Positions 58,976-64,000 of a stretch of DNA of 64,000 bases are shown one piece after another (the first letter of the stretch is position 1; each line of letters opens with the position of its first letter). A program made the translations under genes and the position numbers. The DNA comes from Arcobacter_B sp049472135 (lineage in GTDB: Bacteria > Campylobacterota > Campylobacteria > Campylobacterales > Arcobacteraceae). The stretch lies in contig NZ_JBMOVV010000004.1 in assembly GCF_049472135.1 (NCBI RefSeq), positions 186,001-250,000 of the forward strand. Reading direction: 5' to 3'. Below the pieces are notes generated by a model. That model searched no databases. It was not told the origin of the DNA and worked only from the letters and a program-made list of their open reading frames with translations.

Positions 58976-59845
58976 ATGATTAAAAAACTTATAACACTTA
59001 TTTTATTATGTAACTTTGCTTATGCAAATGAGATTAAGCTTTATTTTGAAAAAAACAGCATAAAAAATGCACAAACTGCACTTTTAAGACTTGAAGCAAA
59101 AGATATAAAACAAGCAAAATTGACTTTAATGGATAAAGAACCTTTAAATCTAAACTTTAAAAAAAATAGTTTTAAAAAAGATGAATATTATGCTTTAATT
59201 CCTATTTCATACTATAAAAAACCAGATGAATATAAAATCATAATCTCTTATTTTAAAAACAATAAAAAACAGTTTAAATCAATTAAGTTAAATGTTATTG
59301 ATGGAAATTATAAAAGTGAAACAATTAATGTTTCAAAATCTAAATTTAAGCCAAGTAAACAAAGAGTTGAAAGAACTAAAAAAGAGTATGAAGAAGCCAT
59401 GAAAGTTTACAGAAGTGTAAGCGATGAAATTTTATGGAATGAAGACTTTATTTATCCTATGAACTCTAAAATAACTAGTGCTTTTGGAACAAAAAGAGTT
59501 TATAATAATGAGTTAAAATCTTATCATAGTGGCACAGATTTTAGAGCAAAAGTAGGAACACCAATTGTTGCTTCAAACTCTGGAATTGTAAAGATTGCCC
59601 AAAATAGATTTTATGCAGGAAACTCAATAGTAATAGATCATGGTCATGGAGTTTATTCATGTTATTATCACTTAAGTAAAATGCATTTTAAAGTTGGAGA
59701 TTTTGTAAAAAAAGGTGAGATAATAGGACTTAGTGGTGCAACAGGAAGAATAACTGGACCTCACTTACACTACGCATTTAGAATAAATGGAATTCAAGTA
59801 GACCCCTTACAAGCAATTAATGTTTTAAATCAATTAAATAATTAA
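58976..59845 (+). CDS. M23-family cell-wall endopeptidase
   Basis: A secreted peptidoglycan hydrolase of the LytM type, about 289 aa. The signal peptide is IKKLITLILLCNFAYA. The N-terminal half is a beta-rich domain; the C-terminal M23 domain holds zinc ligands in SYHSGTDFRA (HxxxD) and GPHLHYAF (HxH), with DHGHGVYSCYYHLSKM between. This architecture recalls Helicobacter/Campylobacter cell-shape endopeptidases (Csd/Pgp type). Two adjacent ATGs (58973, 58976) and an upstream TTG compete for the start; ribosome-binding support is weak, and the signal peptide favours the ATGs. Confidence 0.9.
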   Translation: MIKKLITLILLCNFAYANEIKLYFEKNSIKNAQTALLRLEAKDIKQAKLTLMDKEPLNLNFKKNSFKKDEYYALIPISYYKKPDEYKIIISYFKNNKKQFKSIKLNVIDGNYKSETINVSKSKFKPSKQRVERTKKEYEEAMKVYRSVSDEILWNEDFIYPMNSKITSAFGTKRVYNNELKSYHSGTDFRAKVGTPIVASNSGIVKIAQNRFYAGNSIVIDHGHGVYSCYYHLSKMHFKVGDFVKKGEIIGLSGATGRITGPHLHYAFRINGIQVDPLQAINVLNQLNN

Positions 59846-59912
59846 AAAACTCTTTCAACATTCTTTTCACATTTTTTCTATATAATATTTAATAAAATTA
59901 TGAGGAAGAGTT

Positions 59913-60725
59913 TTGAAAAATCTTATTTTAGTAATACTTATTGCTATTTCTTTTACTGCATGTGCAAGTAAAGATGCAAATGTAGAAAATACTGCGCCAA
60001 TACAAAAAACAGTAGAAACATCACAAGATGATAGTAGTTTTGATGATTTTTCTGATGAGTTTGATAGTGAATTTAAACAAGAAAATAAGCAAACTGTTTT
60101 TGATCCTTTAAGTGGTTACAATAGAGTTATGACAACTTTCAATGATTATGCATTTATTTATGTACTAAATCCTGTGGCAAAAGGTTATGCTTATATTTTA
60201 CCGCAAGATGTAAGAGTTGGAGTTTCAAACTTTTTTGATAACTTGCTTTTTCCAATTAGATTTACAAATAATATCTTACAGCTAAAGTTTGAGAATGCAG
60301 GTGTAGAACTTGGAAGATTTGTAGTAAATACAATTTGGGGTTTAGGTGGGGTAATGGATCCTGCTACAAAAGAGTTAGGATGGAAACAGTATGATGAAGA
60401 CTTTGGTCAAACACTTGGTCACTATGGTGTAGGAAGTGGTTTTCATATTGTATTACCTTTAATTGGTCCATCTAACTTAAGAGATATGTTTAGTATGGTT
60501 CCAGATGGATATGTAAGTCCAATTTCTGTTACAGGCTCAAGTGACATAGGATACAAAATACCAGATACAGCTCTTGAAGCTCTTGCAATTACAGGTGTAA
60601 AAACTATCAACAGCGTTTCATTAAAATTAGGTCAATATGAAAACATCAAGAAAGATGCCTTAGATTTATATCCATTCTTAAGGGATATTTATGAACAAAG
60701 AAGAAATCAACAAATAAAGGAATAA
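59913..60725 (+). CDS. mlaA: Outer-membrane lipid asymmetry lipoprotein MlaA (VacJ)
   Basis: Removes misplaced phospholipids from the outer leaflet of the outer membrane; 270 aa. Lipobox FTAC with Cys17, an acidic Ser/Asp-rich linker (residues 40-65), then the MlaA domain: FDPLSGYNRVMTTFNDYAFI, NPVAKGYAYILPQDVRVGVSN, FVVNTIWGLGGVMDPA, DFGQTLGHYGVG. The start is a TTG behind GAGGAAGAG; no ATG fits. It leads the mlaA-mlaC-RND operon, in which the next start is five bases after its stop. Confidence 0.94.
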   Translation: MKNLILVILIAISFTACASKDANVENTAPIQKTVETSQDDSSFDDFSDEFDSEFKQENKQTVFDPLSGYNRVMTTFNDYAFIYVLNPVAKGYAYILPQDVRVGVSNFFDNLLFPIRFTNNILQLKFENAGVELGRFVVNTIWGLGGVMDPATKELGWKQYDEDFGQTLGHYGVGSGFHIVLPLIGPSNLRDMFSMVPDGYVSPISVTGSSDIGYKIPDTALEALAITGVKTINSVSLKLGQYENIKKDALDLYPFLRDIYEQRRNQQIKE

Positions 60726-60730
60726 GTTAA

Positions 60731-61318
60731 ATGAAAAATATTTTTAAAATTTTACTTTTATCAGCTTTTTTATTAACAAGTGCAAATGCACTAAAAAAAG
60801 ATGAAATTGTAAATGTAATGACAACTAAAGTAGATAGTGCTTTAGAAGTTTTAAAACAAAAAGAGTTAAATACACAAGATAAAGCAAATAAAATCTTTGC
60901 TTTAATTGATGAAGTATTTGATTATGAACTAATGGGAAAAATTGCTTTAGGGAAACAAACTTGGTTAAGTATCAATGATACTCAAAGAGCAGATTTTTTA
61001 AATGCTTTTGAAAATAAACTAAAAAATTCATACGTTGATAAACTAGAACTATATACAGACCAAAAGGTTAAGATTTTAGAACTTGAAGAGTATAAAAAAA
61101 CTAGACTTCAATTAAAAACTGAAGTTGTGGGTAAAGATGAAATTTATAAAATCAACTACAACTTTTATCAAGATAGAAAAAAAGGTGAATGGTTTATTTA
61201 TGATGTAGATTTACTTGGTGTTAGTATTGTTCAAACTTATAGACAACAATTTGAAGGTCTTTTAAAAGATAAAAGTTTTGATGAACTACTTGAAATTTTA
61301 AAAGATACTAAAAAATAG
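60731..61318 (+). CDS. mlaC: Periplasmic phospholipid carrier MlaC (Ttg2D)
   Basis: Periplasmic shuttle, 195 aa, with signal peptide KNIFKILLLSAFLLTSANA. The MlaC fold is indicated by FDYELMGKIALGKQTWLSI (compare FDxxxMxxxxLGxxWxxx), FLNAFENKLKNSYVDKL, and the C-terminal DVDLLGVSIVQTYRQQFEG. It carries lipid between MlaA and an inner-membrane partner. AAAGGA at proper spacing. The following RND gene starts immediately at the next base after its TAG. Confidence 0.94.
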   Translation: MKNIFKILLLSAFLLTSANALKKDEIVNVMTTKVDSALEVLKQKELNTQDKANKIFALIDEVFDYELMGKIALGKQTWLSINDTQRADFLNAFENKLKNSYVDKLELYTDQKVKILELEEYKKTRLQLKTEVVGKDEIYKINYNFYQDRKKGEWFIYDVDLLGVSIVQTYRQQFEGLLKDKSFDELLEILKDTKK

Positions 61319-63811
61319 ATGATAAAAAAATTTTATGACAATATAATATTTAAATATCCAATTGCAATTATAATTACTTTACTAATTGCAATTGGTGTAT
61401 TAGGATATTATAGTACAAAACTTGAAATAGATGCTTCAGCTGAAACACTACTTCTTGATGATGACAAAGACTTAAAATTTGTTAGAGAAGTTAGTAAAAG
61501 ATACCACAATCCAAATTTCTTACTTGTTACATTTACTCCAAATAGTGATTTATTATCTCCAAAGAGTTTAGAAACTATCAAAAAAATGAGCGAAGACTTT
61601 TTAGAAATTGATGCTATTACAAAAGTTACTTCAATTTTAAATGTTCCACTTCTTCAATCACCAGTTAAACCAATCGCAACTTTAGTTGATGGGGTAAATA
61701 GTATTGAAGATGGAAACTACGATAAAGAACTTGTAAAGAAAGAGTTTTTAAATTCTGAACTTTATACAAATAGTTTAGTAAGTAAAGATTTCAAAACAAC
61801 TGCTTTAGTATTAAGTTTAAAAGATGATACAAAATATAGAAGTTTACTTGAACAAAGAAATAATCTTCTTAAACTTCAAAGAGAAAATAAAATCACTCAA
61901 GAACAAAAAATAGAACTTGAAGAAACAATAATTGAGTTTAAAAAACATAGAGATTTCTCTAGAGAAAAAGAGAGTTCTGATATTCAAGCAATTAGAGATA
62001 TTATAAAAAAATATGATAGCAGTGGAACTATTTTTCTAGGTGGTGTAAATATGATAGCTAATGATATTATTGGCTATGTAAAAAACGACCTTTTAATTTA
62101 TGGTTCAACTTTAATTTTTTTATTAATTACTATACTTTGGATAATATTTAAAAACTTAAGATGGGTAGTTTTACCAATAACTATTTGTGTCTTATCAGTT
62201 ATTGCAACTTCTGGTATTTTAGGTTTATTTGCATTAGAAGTTACAGTTATTTCTTCTAATTTCATATCGTTACAACTTATTATAACACTTTCAATAGTTT
62301 TACACTTAATTGTAAGATATAGAGAGCTTAATAATAAATTTAAACATGCAAGCCAATATAAACTTGTGATAAATACAATTTTATCAAAACTTAATCCATC
62401 ATTTTTTGCTATTCTTACAACAATAACAGGGTTTGCTTCTTTAGTTTTATCTAAAATTGAACCTGTAAAAAATCTAGGTTTAATGATGAGTGCTGGTATT
62501 GCTATATCATTATTAATTGCATTTATTATCTTCCCTGTAATTTTAATATTCCTAGATAGAAAAGAAGAGAAGAATAGTAAAGTTAAACAAGATAGCTTTT
62601 TACTGATTCCTAAATGTATTAGTTTAGTTGAAAAAAGAGGAAATACTATAGTAATAGCAAGTATACTACTTGTAGTTTTTTCATTAAGTGGTGCTTCAAA
62701 ACTTATTGTTGAAAACAGTTTTATTAATTACTTTAAAAAAGATACTGAAATATATAAAGGGATGAAAGTAATTGATGAAGAGTTAGGTGGAACTACTCCT
62801 TTAGATGTAATCATCAAATTCGAAGAGAGCAAAAAAGAGATAAAAGTAGTAGAAGCTTCAAATAATGAGTTTAGCGCATTTGATGATTTTGAAAATGAGT
62901 TCCAAGAAAATGCAAATGATGAACAATACTGGTTTACTGCTGATAAATTAGAAACAATTAGAAAAGTTCATAACTATTTAGAATCATTAGAAGAAATAGG
63001 AAAAGTTCAATCTTTAGAGACTCTTTTAAGATTAGGAAAACTTTTAAATGAAGGTGAGTCTTTAGATGGTGTTACTTTAGCACTTTTATATAACAAACTT
63101 CCAAATGAATATAAAGATATTATTTTAAATCCTTATATTAATATTGAAAATAATGAAGCAAGAGTTACTGTAAGAATTATGGATTCAAATCCAAACCTTA
63201 GAAGAAATGACCTTATTATTAAAATCAATAAAGATTTAGAAGAGCTAATCAAAAATGAGCATACTTCTTTTAGATTATCAAATTTAATGATTTTATACAA
63301 TAATATGCTTCAATCTTTATTTGATTCTCAAATTAATACTTTAGGATTTGTAATCATTATTCTATTTATAATGTTCTTAATTCTATTTAGATCTTTAAAA
63401 ATTGCAACTGTTGCAATACTTGCAAATATTATCCCTATCTCTGCAATATTTGGTATTATGGGGTGGTTAAATATCCCTCTTGATATTATGACTATTACTA
63501 TTGCAGCAATTTCTATAGGAATTGGCGTTGATGACACTATTCACTATATACATAGATTTAAAGAAGAGTTCAAACATGACCATAATTATTTAAATAGTAT
63601 GAAAAGAGCTCATGAGAGTATTGGTTATGCTATGTACTATACTTCTTTAGTTGTAATTGTTGGTTTTTCTATATTAGTTTTATCAAACTTAATACCAACT
63701 ATTTACTTTGGTTTATTAACAGTTGTAGTTATGGCAACAATTTTAGCTTCAGCTTTACTTTTACTTCCAAAGTTAATTATAATATTCAAACCATTTAAAA
63801 AAGTAGCATAA
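61319..63811 (+). CDS. RND-superfamily (MMPL/HpnN-like) lipid transporter
   Basis: Inner-membrane protein, 830 aa, with the RND layout: one helix at the N-terminus (about 13-32), a periplasmic loop, five helices (about 255-410), then helix at about 440, a second loop and five helices (about 680-820). The helix IAAISIGIGVDDTIHYIHRF carries the paired Asp of proton-driven RND exporters. Its operon with mlaA and mlaC, and the absence of mlaFEDB here, suggests it supplies the inner-membrane side of phospholipid or hopanoid-like lipid transport. Its start directly abuts the mlaC stop. Confidence 0.88.
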   Translation: MIKKFYDNIIFKYPIAIIITLLIAIGVLGYYSTKLEIDASAETLLLDDDKDLKFVREVSKRYHNPNFLLVTFTPNSDLLSPKSLETIKKMSEDFLEIDAITKVTSILNVPLLQSPVKPIATLVDGVNSIEDGNYDKELVKKEFLNSELYTNSLVSKDFKTTALVLSLKDDTKYRSLLEQRNNLLKLQRENKITQEQKIELEETIIEFKKHRDFSREKESSDIQAIRDIIKKYDSSGTIFLGGVNMIANDIIGYVKNDLLIYGSTLIFLLITILWIIFKNLRWVVLPITICVLSVIATSGILGLFALEVTVISSNFISLQLIITLSIVLHLIVRYRELNNKFKHASQYKLVINTILSKLNPSFFAILTTITGFASLVLSKIEPVKNLGLMMSAGIAISLLIAFIIFPVILIFLDRKEEKNSKVKQDSFLLIPKCISLVEKRGNTIVIASILLVVFSLSGASKLIVENSFINYFKKDTEIYKGMKVIDEELGGTTPLDVIIKFEESKKEIKVVEASNNEFSAFDDFENEFQENANDEQYWFTADKLETIRKVHNYLESLEEIGKVQSLETLLRLGKLLNEGESLDGVTLALLYNKLPNEYKDIILNPYINIENNEARVTVRIMDSNPNLRRNDLIIKINKDLEELIKNEHTSFRLSNLMILYNNMLQSLFDSQINTLGFVIIILFIMFLILFRSLKIATVAILANIIPISAIFGIMGWLNIPLDIMTITIAAISIGIGVDDTIHYIHRFKEEFKHDHNYLNSMKRAHESIGYAMYYTSLVVIVGFSILVLSNLIPTIYFGLLTVVVMATILASALLLLPKLIIIFKPFKKVA

Positions 63812-63826
63812 CAGCTACTTTTTTTC
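63797..63826 (+). terminator. Terminator overlapping the RND stop codon
   Basis: Stem AAAAGTAGC / GCTACTTTT with the RND stop codon (TAA) in the loop, followed by a T-run. It closes the mlaA-mlaC-RND operon. Confidence 0.85.
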
Positions 63827-63879
63827 TAAAAGTATCATTTTTACTTCTTTAATAATAAAAACATGTTATATTTATAATT

Positions 63880-64000
63880 ATGAATACTTTAAGAGAATAC
63901 TTTTATCAAGAAAAAACCTTTGATTTGTTTGAAAACCTTGTTTATTTTAAAAACCTAAAAGGTGAATATATACTTTGTAATAACTCATTTTGTAAATATA
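63880..64000 (+). CDS. PAS-domain signalling protein (partial, N-terminus)
   Basis: An open frame from the ATG at 63880 to the right edge: MNTLREYFYQEKTFDLFENL and VYFKNLKGEYILCNNSFCKY. The second part is the usual start of a PAS domain (compare FxKDxxGxYxxxNxxFxxx). The rest, and so the output domain (kinase, GGDEF or other), is outside the window. No obvious ribosome binding site; 41 codons are visible. Confidence 0.7.
   Translation, partial: MNTLREYFYQEKTFDLFENLVYFKNLKGEYILCNNSFCKY

Noticed and set aside
1..64000. CRISPR arrays, tRNA or rRNA genes
   Set aside because: No regularly spaced direct repeats and no tRNA-like T-loop sequences (GGTTCGAATCC type) were seen on reading both strands.

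Overview
The window looks like chromosomal DNA of an Arcobacter-type member of the Campylobacterota. It is very AT-rich, with near-pure A/T intergenic stretches and AAGGA-type ribosome binding sites. It carries a Helicobacter/Wolinella-style hydABCDE hydrogenase operon, many methyl-accepting chemotaxis proteins and diguanylate cyclases, aconitase B, class II fumarase, and an MlaA/MlaC/RND lipid-transport operon. This assignment rests on protein recognition from the sequence alone; no database search was possible.

Layout. 1-3661 (minus): branched-chain amino acid ABC transporter, livK-livH-livM-livG, running off the left edge, with an intrinsic terminator between the binding protein and the permeases. 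3780-5690: a dCache-GGDEF diguanylate cyclase. 6014-9994 (minus): a compact restriction-modification operon made of a DUF6471-type small protein, a fused PD-(D/E)XK nuclease/N6-adenine methyltransferase, and a two-domain specificity subunit. It is bordered by a decayed 3' remnant of a dnaB-like replicative helicase gene (10421-10644). 10698-14250 (minus): hydrogenase maturation operon hypB-C-D-E-A. 14530-25744: signalling and membrane genes (two chemoreceptors, a diguanylate cyclase, a PAS histidine kinase, DUF3817 and DUF420 membrane proteins, a sodium symporter), a degenerate IS1595-like gene with a 15-bp inverted repeat around its start codon, two unannotated mini-ORFs and a frameshifted secreted coiled-coil gene.

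25802-38852 (minus): the hydrogenase region: hypF, an uncharacterised protein, hydE, hydD, hydC, hydB, hydA, then a second [NiFe] hydrogenase pair (group-2-like, large subunit without a cleavable tail) behind a TetR regulator with no standard start codon. Inverted repeats of the form TGAAT-N4-ATTCA lie upstream of hypB, twice upstream of hydA, and as a one-mismatch copy upstream of the TetR/hydrogenase-2 operon. This suggests one regulator ties the three dispersed hydrogenase loci together.

38936-46016: RluA-type pseudouridine synthase, acnB, a YiiD-type thioesterase, fumC, a small acidic protein and an EamA exporter. 46171-55776 (plus): a complete fatty-acid beta-oxidation operon (acyl-CoA ligase, thiolase, hydratase/dehydrogenase, membrane-linked acyl-CoA dehydrogenase) ending in an unusual fusion of a PlsC-like acyltransferase with an alpha/beta hydrolase. 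55817-63811: M48 lipoprotein protease, YebC, AspA, M23 endopeptidase, then mlaA-mlaC-RND. The right edge cuts a PAS-domain gene.

No rRNA, tRNA, CRISPR array or intact insertion sequence was seen. The observations most worth following are the shared hydrogenase operator, the nuclease-methyltransferase restriction module with its DUF6471 partner, the TetR start problem, and the 15-bp inverted repeat enclosing the start of the transposase-derived gene.
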